Shown: piece by piece, positions 36,821-45,281 of the stretch
Layout: each line of letters begins with the position of its first letter
How positions within the stretch are numbered: the stretch's first letter is position 1
NCBI GenBank assembly: GCA_903820085.1
Contig: CAIJGA010000020.1
Coordinates: forward strand, 36,837-100,836
Direction: 5' to 3'
Length of the DNA: 64,000 bases
Source of the DNA: an uncultured Chlorobiaceae bacterium
Lineage (GTDB): Bacteria; Bacteroidota; Chlorobiia; Chlorobiales; Chlorobiaceae
Notes under the pieces: model-generated
The model's database searches: none
The model's input: only the letters and a program-made list of their open reading frames with translations
What the model was told of the DNA's origin: nothing
Translations under genes and position numbers: made by a program

Positions 36821-37810
36821 ATGAAGACACTTGTAACTGGTGGCGCCGGTTTTATTGGCAGTCACCTTGTTGAACGATTGCTCAATGACGGCCACGATGT
36901 TGTGGTTCTTGATAATTACTCCACAGGGCGTTTTGCAAATCTTGCCCATCTGGCTGTAAATCCTAAGCTCACGGTTCACGAAATTGACATTAATGACCAT
37001 GTCGGTATTCTGACCCTGTTTAAGGGAGTTGAGTGGGTCTTTCATATAGCCGCACTGGCTGATATCGTTCCCTCTATCCAGCAGCCATTTCCTTATCACC
37101 GGGCAAATGTTGATGGCACGGTTTCCGTGCTCGAAGCTGCTCGTGCGGCTGGGGTGAAGCGTTTCATCTACGCAGCCTCTTCATCCTGTTACGGAATTCC
37201 GGATCAATGCCCGACAGCGGAAACTGCGGAGATGCGGCCTCAATATCCTTATGCACTAACCAAAAGGCTTGGTGAAGAGTGTGTCATGCACTGGAATCAG
37301 GTGTACGGATTGCCTGCGGTATCGCTTCGCATGTTCAACGTCTATGGGCCTCGTTCGCGCACATCCGGCACCTATGGCGCGGTGTTCGGTGTTTTTCTTG
37401 CCCAAAAATCGGCAGGGCACCCCTTTACGGTAGTTGGTGATGGTACCCAGACCCGTGATTTTACCTATGTTACCGATGTTGTGGATGCCTATATCTGTGC
37501 AGCGCAGTCGGAGCATAGCGGCGTGTGCATGAATATTGGTTCCGGAAACACCTACAGCGTTAACCGGCTTGTTGAACTGCTTGGCGGCGAAGTGACCTAC
37601 ATACCAAAGCGTCCCGGTGAACCCGATTGCACATTTGCTGATGTTACCCGTATTCAACAATTACTTGGTTGGAAAGCGAGCATCAGCTTTGAAGATGGAG
37701 TAGCAAAGATGCTTGAACAGATCGACTACTGGCGTGATGCTCCGGTGTGGACCGTTGATACCATTTCTGATGCCACAAAGGAGTGGTTCACCTACCTCGG
37801 GAAGTCTTAA
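36821..37810 (+). CDS. UDP-sugar 4-epimerase-like extended SDR
   Basis: A 329-residue NAD-dependent epimerase/dehydratase. It has VTGGAGFIGSHLVE (5-18), SSSCYG, the catalytic pair in YPYALTKRLGEE, and RMFNVYGPRSR, with GDGTQTRDFTYVTDV near 210. This pattern fits C4-epimerases of the GalE/WbgU/WbpP type. It lies between two radical SAM genes, suggesting that the three act on one sugar. Substrate not determinable. Confidence 0.88.
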   Translation: MKTLVTGGAGFIGSHLVERLLNDGHDVVVLDNYSTGRFANLAHLAVNPKLTVHEIDINDHVGILTLFKGVEWVFHIAALADIVPSIQQPFPYHRANVDGTVSVLEAARAAGVKRFIYAASSSCYGIPDQCPTAETAEMRPQYPYALTKRLGEECVMHWNQVYGLPAVSLRMFNVYGPRSRTSGTYGAVFGVFLAQKSAGHPFTVVGDGTQTRDFTYVTDVVDAYICAAQSEHSGVCMNIGSGNTYSVNRLVELLGGEVTYIPKRPGEPDCTFADVTRIQQLLGWKASISFEDGVAKMLEQIDYWRDAPVWTVDTISDATKEWFTYLGKS

Positions 37811-37817
37811 CACAACC

Positions 37818-38882
37818 ATGTCAACATACTACAGCGCTCTCAAGTTTCTTCGCTTCACCGATCATCTTCAAGCCATTCGAGAAGGTCGGCTCGTTGCCCC
37901 TGTTCATATACGGGTCAAGCCCACCAACCATTGCAATCACCACTGCTGGTATTGTTGCTATCGCAGCAATGACCTTTCATTGGGCGAAGAGATGCAAGAG
38001 CAGGATAGCATTCCGGCTGAAAAGATGATGGAGCTTGCCCACGAATTTGTTCAGATGGGAGTCAAGGCGGTCACCTTCAGCGGCGGGGGCGAACCACTTC
38101 TTTATAAACCACTCCCTGAGGTTATCGATATTCTTGCAACAGGCGGGATTCGGATTGCCGCATTGACCAACGGCTCCAACCTGAAAGGGCGAGTTGCTGA
38201 TGCTTTCGCCCAGCACGGTACTTGGGTACGGGTTTCAATGGATGCCTGGGATGATGCAAGCTACGTCAAAAGCCGAGGAGCCAAGCCTCACGACTTTACC
38301 AATTTAATCGCAAATATCCGTGCATTTACTGCTCAAAACACCAAATGTGTTCTTGGGGTGAGCTTTATTGTCGGGCACGACAACCATCAGCATATTGCAG
38401 AACTCTGTACACTGCTTAAAGAGTGCAGGGTGAACCATGTCAAGATATCAGGGGCCGTTGTCAGCAACGATGCTGCGGGGAATAACTCCTATCATGCCTC
38501 AATAAAAGATGAGGTTGCCCGGCAAATTTCCCAGGCGCAGGGATTAGTGGATGAGTCCTTTACCATCCTCAACCACTACCATGAACTTGGAGAACTTTTT
38601 GCGAAAAGCTACCACACTTGCCCATTTCTTCAGTTTCTTACGGTGATTGGAGCAGATCAAAAAGTCTATACCTGTCAGGATAAGGCATACACGGAGTCAG
38701 GCCGGATGGGTTCCATTGCAGAGAGATCATTCAGTGACTACTGGTTTTCTGATGACAATCAGCGTTTTCTGAAGTCCTTTGACCCTTCACGAGAGTGTGG
38801 CCATCACTGTGTCAGCCATGCAAAAAATCTTGCGATTCATGAATATCTGAGTCTTGATAGTGAGCACTCTTATTTCGTTTAG
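37818..38882 (+). CDS. Radical SAM protein
   Basis: A 354-residue radical SAM enzyme with cluster motif CNHHCWYC (C39, C43, C46), TFSGGGEPLLY and TNGS. C-terminal cysteines (HTCPF, YTCQDK, ECGHHC) suggest an auxiliary cluster domain. It resembles the gene at 35702 in layout but is clearly diverged. The ATG at 37818 is the family-like start; the open frame extends back to 37713 inside the epimerase gene. It precedes the HAD-kinase fusion by 15 bp. Confidence 0.85.
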   Translation: MSTYYSALKFLRFTDHLQAIREGRLVAPVHIRVKPTNHCNHHCWYCCYRSNDLSLGEEMQEQDSIPAEKMMELAHEFVQMGVKAVTFSGGGEPLLYKPLPEVIDILATGGIRIAALTNGSNLKGRVADAFAQHGTWVRVSMDAWDDASYVKSRGAKPHDFTNLIANIRAFTAQNTKCVLGVSFIVGHDNHQHIAELCTLLKECRVNHVKISGAVVSNDAAGNNSYHASIKDEVARQISQAQGLVDESFTILNHYHELGELFAKSYHTCPFLQFLTVIGADQKVYTCQDKAYTESGRMGSIAERSFSDYWFSDDNQRFLKSFDPSRECGHHCVSHAKNLAIHEYLSLDSEHSYFV

Positions 38883-38897
38883 ACGCAGTCAGTTGTT

Positions 38898-40553
38898 ATG
38901 AAGATAGGGATTGATTTTGATAACACCATTGCTCGCTATGACAGCTCTTTTCGTCGTACGGCTCTTGCAAACCAGTTGATCTCTCAAGAGTGGAGAGGGA
39001 GAGGTAAAACCGAGCTGCGTGACTATTTGCGCACACTTCCTGAAGGAGAGCAGCTATGGATGAGGCTTCAGGGTCAGGTATACGGCAAGTTCATGCATCA
39101 GGCAGAGATTATGCCGGGGTTTGTAGAATTTTTGCTCAAATGCAGGTTACGGGGGCATAAGGTATTCATCGTAAGTCACAAAACTGAGTTTGGGCACTTT
39201 GATGTTGAGCAAACCTCACTGCGCATTGAAGCAATGAAGTGGATGGAATCAAAACGTTTCTTTGATCCCGATTTTTTCGGTATGGAAAAAGAAAATGTTT
39301 TTTTTGCCGATACCCGTGAAGAAAAGGTTGCCAGAATAGCCGGATTGGAGTGTGACTGTTTTATTGATGACTTGCCAGAAGTCTTTGCTGAAAAAACATT
39401 TCCGGATAGCATCGAAAAAGTGCTCTATGGCAGTTCCCCGCCGGGTACAACAATAAAATCGGTTCTATCGCTTTGCAGTTGGGAGGAGATATCCCACCAT
39501 CTCTTGGGTATTTCAGCAGGTGAAGAAGAGAAATCCCTGATGGAACTCATGACATCTTTTCCGATTGAAGCAATCGAAAAGGTAAGTGGCAGAGGAAACA
39601 GCCGGATATATAAAGTGAGATCAAAAGATGGCTCTTCTTATGCCTTAAAGATATATCCCGGAAGCGATGCCGCTGGTCGCTCTCGCCTCACTACCGAGTA
39701 TAATGCTATCGTTTTTTTACGAGGCCATGGGTTTGCAGCTCTACCGGAGCTGGTCTCAAAGGATGAAAATTCTAATTTGGGACTCTATTCCTGGATTGAA
39801 GGCTCTCCCGTCGATACTGCTGACCAGACGGCTCTGCAACAGGCTATAGGTTTTATCTCCAGGCTTCATCAGATATCAAGGCAGGAGGTAAACAGCAAGA
39901 TTTTATTGGCCTCGGAAGCGTGTCTCTCTTTAGTCGAACTGGTGAGGCAAGTTGAAGCACGACTTCAGCGACTTCAGGCGGTTTCAGGTGAATTTCCGTC
40001 ACTCCGGGAATTTCTTGAAAAAGAGTTCCAGCCTCTCTGGCAGGATGTAACCTTTTATGCAAAAGAAGAGTGGCCGGAATCTTCAAAAACAGGTGACCTG
40101 CCGGAATGTTATCGTATTCTCAGCCCATCTGACTTCGGGTTTCATAATGCAATCAGTGTGGATGGTCGGTTAACATTCATCGATTTTGAATATTTTGGCT
40201 GGGATGACCCGGTAAAACTCACAGCAGATTTTCTTTGGCACCCAGCAATGCAACTGGCACCTGAAATTGTTTCCAAATGGCAGAATGCTATGCTTGACCT
40301 TTTTGCAGACGATCCTGATTTTGCCCGTCGCCTGAACGTTGCAATGCCCCTCTATGGCATGCGGTGGATTATGATAGTGTTAAACGAATTTCTTCCTGGT
40401 ATGGCAGAGCGTCGTCGTTTGGCTACTGGAGGTGAGGTTTATGATGAGGTGGAAGCGCAACGCCTGCAATTACAGAAAGCAGCTCTTTTTATCGAACGAG
40501 TTACAAAAATTCAGGCGAACACGGTTGTTTTCGCTGATAACAAAGCACAGTAA
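38898..40553 (+). CDS. HAD-like phosphatase fused to an aminoglycoside-phosphotransferase-like kinase
   Basis: A 551-residue two-domain protein. The N-terminal 200 residues are HAD-like: GIDFDNTIARYD gives the D6-x-D8 pair, VFIVSHKTEF motif II, and FIDDLPEVF motif IV. From about residue 225 the protein resembles the APH/choline-kinase family: GRGNSRIYKVRSKDG nucleotide loop, YALKIYPG lysine, ILSPSDFGFHNAI (HxDxxxxN with the His lost) and FIDFEYFGWDDP. This would combine phosphate removal and addition, possibly on a sugar of the module. It overlaps the second transketolase pair by one base (TAATG). Confidence 0.75.
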   Translation: MKIGIDFDNTIARYDSSFRRTALANQLISQEWRGRGKTELRDYLRTLPEGEQLWMRLQGQVYGKFMHQAEIMPGFVEFLLKCRLRGHKVFIVSHKTEFGHFDVEQTSLRIEAMKWMESKRFFDPDFFGMEKENVFFADTREEKVARIAGLECDCFIDDLPEVFAEKTFPDSIEKVLYGSSPPGTTIKSVLSLCSWEEISHHLLGISAGEEEKSLMELMTSFPIEAIEKVSGRGNSRIYKVRSKDGSSYALKIYPGSDAAGRSRLTTEYNAIVFLRGHGFAALPELVSKDENSNLGLYSWIEGSPVDTADQTALQQAIGFISRLHQISRQEVNSKILLASEACLSLVELVRQVEARLQRLQAVSGEFPSLREFLEKEFQPLWQDVTFYAKEEWPESSKTGDLPECYRILSPSDFGFHNAISVDGRLTFIDFEYFGWDDPVKLTADFLWHPAMQLAPEIVSKWQNAMLDLFADDPDFARRLNVAMPLYGMRWIMIVLNEFLPGMAERRRLATGGEVYDEVEAQRLQLQKAALFIERVTKIQANTVVFADNKAQ

Positions 40554-41326
40554 TGACATCTCTTCAAAACCAATCTGCATATCACGATCTTGTTGAAAAA
40601 GCCAAAAAGCTCCGCCAAGATACCTTCACAGCATTTATTGAGCATGGCGAAGCACATCTTGGAGGGAGCTTTTCCATTATCGAAATACTTCTTGCCCTTT
40701 ATGAGAAGGTGCTGCTCAAGGATGATAAATTTATCCTGAGCAAGGCTCACGCATCTTTTCCCTTTTGCCTTCTTCTTAGAGACAAGGGATTGAATCCTGC
40801 GCTTACCACGCACCTTGAACGTGATCCAGAGAATGGCATTCACTGTACAACCGGCAGCCTCGGTCACGGCCTTCCGATGGCAACTGGAATGGCTCTTGCC
40901 AGAAAGCTCCAGCAACAACCAGGAAATATTGTGGTGTTGATGAGTGATGGAGAGTGTCAGGAGGGCACCACATGGGAATCACTGCTTATCGGCGCCGCCC
41001 ACAAGCTCGACAACCTTCGGGTGATCATCGACTACAACAAAATCCAGGCCTTGGCCCCCATCAGTGAAGTGCTTCCACTTGATGACTTGGCGGCAAAATT
41101 CAGGGCATTCAATTGGGAGTGCGTTGAAGTTGATGATGGTCATTCTTATGAAAAACTCATTCCTGCTCTCTGCTATAAGCCTCAAGGCGGAAAACCTTTA
41201 GCCATTATAGCGCATACGGTTAAAGGCAAAGGAATCAAATCTTTTGAAAACGATCCTGCCTGGCATGCGCGAAAAATCAAAGGAGAAGAGATGGAAATAG
41301 GGAAAAAAGAGCTGGGGATGGTATGA
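40553..41326 (+). CDS. Split transketolase, N-terminal (ThDP-binding) subunit, second copy
   Basis: A 257-residue ThDP-binding transketolase half. The cofactor motif runs from SDG (131-133, in place of GDG) to DYN (160-162); ILSKAHAS and TGSLGHGLPMATG supply the substrate-loop histidines. Compared with the copy at 14065 it is 17 residues shorter and clearly diverged. It overlaps both neighbours (TAATG upstream, ATGA downstream). It is part of a module with two radical SAM genes and a HAD-kinase fusion. Confidence 0.88.
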   Translation: MTSLQNQSAYHDLVEKAKKLRQDTFTAFIEHGEAHLGGSFSIIEILLALYEKVLLKDDKFILSKAHASFPFCLLLRDKGLNPALTTHLERDPENGIHCTTGSLGHGLPMATGMALARKLQQQPGNIVVLMSDGECQEGTTWESLLIGAAHKLDNLRVIIDYNKIQALAPISEVLPLDDLAAKFRAFNWECVEVDDGHSYEKLIPALCYKPQGGKPLAIIAHTVKGKGIKSFENDPAWHARKIKGEEMEIGKKELGMV

Positions 41327-41826
41327 GAAGACGCTTTGGAACAATTATTGCCGATCTTGCTGCCCGTGATGAAAAAATCTACGTGATAGCAGGAGACATT
41401 GGGTATCGAGTCTTTGACGAATTTCGTGAAATGTTCCCGGATCGCTTTATCAATATGGGCATCTGTGAACAGAGCATGATCGGTGTGGCCGCTGGCATGG
41501 CGCTTGAGGGCTTGAAGCCTTGGGTGTATACCATTACGCCGTTTCTGATTGAGCGCCCATTTGAACAGGTGAAGCTTGATATTGACCAGCAGAAGGTCAA
41601 CGTAAAGCTGGTTGGTTTTGCCGACTATCCACACCTTGGGCCTACTCATACGGAATTGAACGGCAAGGAACTTATGCGTTTGTTCCACAACATCACCGCT
41701 TATTTTCCCGTTGATGGTGATGAAACCGAGGCAATGCTCAGGGAAGCTTATGTATCTGAAGGGCCTGCTTTTATCAGTCTTAAAAGCGATCCTGTTCTCA
41801 GTCGCTCTATTACAGGGGCAAAGTAA
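41323..41826 (+). CDS. Split transketolase pyrimidine-domain subunit lacking the C-terminal domain
   Basis: Only 167 residues, against 321 in the first copy. It carries the pyrimidine-binding domain with the catalytic-type Glu49 in MGICEQSM, then PHLGPTHTELN, and ends at LSRSITGAK, just where the transketolase C-terminal domain should begin. The next gene starts on the last base of its stop codon region (TAATG), so the short form is fixed in the operon and is not an obvious frameshift. Active ThDP enzymes without this domain are known (for example phosphonopyruvate and sulfopyruvate decarboxylase types), so it may still be functional. Confidence 0.85.
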   Translation: MRRRFGTIIADLAARDEKIYVIAGDIGYRVFDEFREMFPDRFINMGICEQSMIGVAAGMALEGLKPWVYTITPFLIERPFEQVKLDIDQQKVNVKLVGFADYPHLGPTHTELNGKELMRLFHNITAYFPVDGDETEAMLREAYVSEGPAFISLKSDPVLSRSITGAK

Positions 41827-42491
41827 TGGGGCAACTTCGTCATTTTGTAACACCGCTTCATCAGGCAACAAAGCGCGATTACCTTGCTCGCATGGTTGAT
41901 GACAAAGTGCATTGCATGAATGTTGCCAAGGAGTATGGCCCTGACTATTGGGATGGTGATCGCAGGTATGGGTACGGCGGTTATAGCTATATGCCCGGTC
42001 GCTGGAAGTCGGTTGCAGAGGCTTTGATTCACACATACGGGCTTACAGCAGGCTCCAAGGTGCTTGATGTTGGTTGCGGGAAAGGGTTTCTGCTGCATGA
42101 AATGCTACTCCTTGAGCCGGAATTGCAGGTAACTGGTTTCGATATTTCAGAACATGGTATGAACGGTTCAACAGATCTTGTCAGGCCACATCTTTTCCTG
42201 CACCAAGCTCAGGAACCCTATCCTTTTGCTGAAAAGGAGTTTGACCTTGTTATCTCACTGGGCACCTTGCATAATCTTCGCTTATTTGAACTGAAAGCAG
42301 CGTTGCTTCAGATTGAAAGGGTTGGCAAGCAGGGCTATGTGATGCTCGAAAGTTATCGGAACGAACAGGAACTCTTCAACCTGCAGTGCTGGGCACTGAC
42401 TTGTGAATCATTTTTTGATGAAGAGGAGTGGATATGGTTATACAAGCATTTTGGATATAGCGGTGATTATGAATTTATCTATTTTGAATGA
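41826..42491 (+). CDS. Class I SAM-dependent methyltransferase
   Basis: A 221-residue methyltransferase. It has motif I KVLDVGCGKGFLLHEM (around 73-88), GFDISEHG, and SLGTLHNLRLFEL, then a strand with GYVMLES. A YWDGDRRYGYGGY segment precedes the fold. Coupled to the transketolase half by TAATG. It ends the second sugar module and probably methylates its product. Confidence 0.87.
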   Translation: MGQLRHFVTPLHQATKRDYLARMVDDKVHCMNVAKEYGPDYWDGDRRYGYGGYSYMPGRWKSVAEALIHTYGLTAGSKVLDVGCGKGFLLHEMLLLEPELQVTGFDISEHGMNGSTDLVRPHLFLHQAQEPYPFAEKEFDLVISLGTLHNLRLFELKAALLQIERVGKQGYVMLESYRNEQELFNLQCWALTCESFFDEEEWIWLYKHFGYSGDYEFIYFE

Positions 42492-42537
42492 AACAGCTAC
42501 TGTTCTCCAATAACCAACAGCAGCTACTCTTGCCTAT

Positions 42538-44532
42538 ATGAGCAAAATAAATAAAGAACTAAAATATAGAGCTGATATTGACGGGCTTCGTGCGATGGCT
42601 GTTTTAGCTGTAATTTTTTTTCATCTGGATATTCCAGGTTTTTCAGGTGGTTTTGTTGGTGTTGATGTCTTTTTTGTAATTTCAGGTTTTCTTATTACAT
42701 CAATAATTCATAAAGAAATAGAGACTGGTCACTTTTCTGTGGCTCGCTTCTATGAGCGTCGAATAAGAAGGATATTTCCTGCGCTTTTTCCTGTTATTGC
42801 GTTTACTCTTATTGTTGGTGCATTAGTTTTTAATTTCAAGACATTTAAGGATTTAGGACAAAGTATAACCGCAACAACGCTTTTTTCGTCAAATATATTA
42901 TTCTGGTTTAGGGGGGGGTATTTTGCAGCATCCTCTTTGCAGAAGCCATTACTGCATACATGGTCGCTTGCTGTTGAAGAGCAGTTCTATATATTTTTCC
43001 CACTGCTGCTTCTATTCATCAGTCGTTATGGAAAAAGAAAGTACTTTCAGTGGTTACTCGCAATAGGGATTGCTTCTCTCCTTTTGAGTGTCATTGGGGT
43101 ATATAGGAATCAGGAAGCTGCATTTTATTGGGTGCCAACTCGAGCATGGGAGTTACTGGTTGGCTCACTGCTTGCACTTGGTATACTACCTTCCCCAGAA
43201 TCAGTCGCCAAGCGAAATTTATTCTCGTCAATAGGGCTTGGACTTATTGTTTATAGCGTAATATTTTATACCGAAGCCACGTTGTTTCCAGGAGCGAATG
43301 CTCTCGCACCTGTAATGGGCGCCTGCTTGATTATTTATTCAGGAATGGGGGGGGGGGGGGGATCAACCGTAAGCAGGTTTCTGAGCGTCAAGCCTATGGT
43401 GTATATTGGCCTCATCTCTTACTCACTCTACCTTTGGCATTGGCCTCTTATTGCATTTTCCCGCTACTTGCTTTTGCGCGAGTTGACTTCTCTTGAGGTT
43501 TTCTGTATTATTTTGGCAACCTTTGTTATTTCAGCGTTTTCATTAAAGTTCATTGAGAAGCCCTTTCGTAGAAAACAGCCAATAACTCCTACAAGAAAAA
43601 ATCTATTTTTAAGTGCGGCAACAGTAATGTTGATCGTGTCAGGTATTGGCGTAGTGATTAGCATCCAAAATGGAATGCCATATCTGCATCCTGAAGCCAA
43701 TGCAGGAATTAAAAGGCTTGAAGAAACTGATAATGAATGGTTCAGAAATTACCACATACTTTGTGATCAAAAATATCCATTAATAGGTAAGGATGGAGTT
43801 GTTCCAAGTTTTATCTTATGGGGAGATTCTCATGCGGCAGCTTTAATGCCTGCTATTATTGATAAAGCTAAACAATTTGGTAAGTCTGGTTTTGCAGTTT
43901 ATGGTAGCCCACCTGTACTCGGTCTTGATTTAATAGATACGCCTCAAAATGAAGCTTTACGCAATGAAGAATCCTTTGCATTTATAAAATCTCATCCTGA
44001 GTGTAAAACAGTGATACTGGTTGCCAGATGGGCGATGCATGCCACTGGGCACGAATCTCAAAATGAACTTCCTAAAATTAATCATAGATTCAAAGATACA
44101 AGAAGTGAAGTAAAATCAAATTTATCAAACTCAGGCTTACTGGAAATTGGTTTGTTCAAAGTGGTCGAAAGTCTGCTAGGTTTAGGTAAAAATGTAGTTC
44201 TTGTCATGGATGTCCCAGAAATAGGATTTGATGTTAAAGACCTGTTGTTTGTATCTCGGATAAAAGGAAAAGACTATAATAAGCTCTTGCCAAATCTAAT
44301 AGATTATTATAAAAGGAATAAGGATGTGGAAATTATTTTTTCAAAATTGGCAATTCGAAAGAATGTTACTACAATATACCCGGATTCTATGCTATTCGAT
44401 AAAAAAGGAGTCGCCATAATTACGCATTCAAAGAATATGCTATATAGGGATGATGATCATTTATCTTCTTATGGCGCACGTTTTATAGCACCTCTCTTTG
44501 ATGGCGTTTTTCGGGATTTGTTTGATAAATAG
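42538..44532 (+). CDS. OafA-like acyltransferase 3 with C-terminal SGNH-type domain
   Basis: A 664-residue protein. The N-terminal half is an acyltransferase-3 membrane domain (IDGLRAMAVLAVIFFH with the catalytic-type His, FFVISGFLIT, RFYERRIRRIFPA, SYSLYLWHWPLIAF). The C-terminal half is an SGNH-like periplasmic domain (ILWGDSHAAALMPAI, and DDDHLSSYGARF near the end, giving the Asp-x-x-His type pair). It should O-acetylate the polysaccharide. The coding sequence contains a G8 tract (42911-42918) and a G15 tract (43347-43361, five Gly codons near residue 272). With the present lengths it is in frame, that is, on. The gene is A+T-rich otherwise. Confidence 0.92.
   Translation: MSKINKELKYRADIDGLRAMAVLAVIFFHLDIPGFSGGFVGVDVFFVISGFLITSIIHKEIETGHFSVARFYERRIRRIFPALFPVIAFTLIVGALVFNFKTFKDLGQSITATTLFSSNILFWFRGGYFAASSLQKPLLHTWSLAVEEQFYIFFPLLLLFISRYGKRKYFQWLLAIGIASLLLSVIGVYRNQEAAFYWVPTRAWELLVGSLLALGILPSPESVAKRNLFSSIGLGLIVYSVIFYTEATLFPGANALAPVMGACLIIYSGMGGGGGSTVSRFLSVKPMVYIGLISYSLYLWHWPLIAFSRYLLLRELTSLEVFCIILATFVISAFSLKFIEKPFRRKQPITPTRKNLFLSAATVMLIVSGIGVVISIQNGMPYLHPEANAGIKRLEETDNEWFRNYHILCDQKYPLIGKDGVVPSFILWGDSHAAALMPAIIDKAKQFGKSGFAVYGSPPVLGLDLIDTPQNEALRNEESFAFIKSHPECKTVILVARWAMHATGHESQNELPKINHRFKDTRSEVKSNLSNSGLLEIGLFKVVESLLGLGKNVVLVMDVPEIGFDVKDLLFVSRIKGKDYNKLLPNLIDYYKRNKDVEIIFSKLAIRKNVTTIYPDSMLFDKKGVAIITHSKNMLYRDDDHLSSYGARFIAPLFDGVFRDLFDK
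42911..42918 (+). repeat. Poly-G tract, 8 G, in the acyltransferase gene
   Basis: Eight consecutive G residues encode part of FRGGYF near residue 125. In frame as read. Short for a switch, but a plausible second slippage site in the same gene. Confidence 0.9.
43347..43361 (+). repeat. Poly-G tract, 15 G, in the acyltransferase gene
   Basis: Fifteen consecutive G residues inside an A+T-rich gene. They encode five glycines between two membrane segments. A gain or loss of one or two bases would truncate the protein, so the tract is a classic candidate for slipped-strand phase variation. Confidence 0.95.
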
Positions 44533-44581
44533 TGATTAATTTTATAATAAATCGAATCAGTATACAATATTTTTGGATATC

Positions 44582-45244
44582 ATGAATAATTCTGATAAAT
44601 ATATTGCCGAGTATTTACTTGCCCAGTTAAATACTTTTTTTCCCTGTCAAAATTGTTTGAAAATAGATGCAAATATCATTAATTGTGTTTTACCGGAAGT
44701 TAAAGATCGTTATGCTCATTGCGCATCAAAAATAAAAAGTTTTAATGGTGAACACGAGGTTGATTTTTTTGATGTAAGAAAATACCCTATTTTTTTGTAT
44801 TTCTTGTCTCACTCTATTCATCAAATGCAATTGGATGAAGGATGTCGCTTAAAGGATAGGCTATATTGTATGAATAAGTATTTGCATGGGTGCTCTCTTT
44901 TTTACAAGGTGAATTTGCCACCAGTTTTTTTTATTACTTATGCGTCAGGCGTAATCTTTGCAAATGCTCCATACGGTGATTATTTTATGGCTTATCAGGG
45001 CGTTGTGATAGGGTCATATAGAAATTATGCGCCAATTATTGGAAAAAAAGTTATTCTTATGCCAAATGTTATTATTTCTGGTTCATCAGTTGTAGGGGAT
45101 AATGTAGTCGTTTCGACGGGTGTTAAGGTGATAAATAAGCGCATTCCTGACAACAAGTTGGTTTTTCAAGGCCCTGCAAATTCTTTGGTGTTTCATGATA
45201 ATGATGGTTCATATTTTAAAGAATTTTTTCATTCAGATAATTAG
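44582..45244 (+). CDS. Serine-acetyltransferase-like hexapeptide-repeat protein
   Basis: About 220 residues. The C-terminal half (from residue 125) has left-handed beta-helix hexapeptide repeats in the style of serine O-acetyltransferase (ANAPYGDYFMAYQGVVIGS, IIGKKVILMPNVIISGSSVVGDNV, VVSTGVKVINK). The N-terminal half is helical. No strict catalytic assignment can be made. It probably acetylates a sugar or amino sugar of the repeat unit. The ATG at 44582 is preferred over an in-frame TTG at 44573. Strongly A+T-rich, as are its neighbours. Confidence 0.75.
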   Translation: MNNSDKYIAEYLLAQLNTFFPCQNCLKIDANIINCVLPEVKDRYAHCASKIKSFNGEHEVDFFDVRKYPIFLYFLSHSIHQMQLDEGCRLKDRLYCMNKYLHGCSLFYKVNLPPVFFITYASGVIFANAPYGDYFMAYQGVVIGSYRNYAPIIGKKVILMPNVIISGSSVVGDNVVVSTGVKVINKRIPDNKLVFQGPANSLVFHDNDGSYFKEFFHSDN

Positions 45245-45281
45245 TCTTACCTAATTGAGCTTCATTGGGGAAAAAGTAAAT

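Noticed and set aside
41182..42036. A 284-codon minus-strand ORF over the transketolase and methyltransferase genes
   Set aside because: It crosses two clear plus-strand genes with conserved motifs; the product has no domain pattern.
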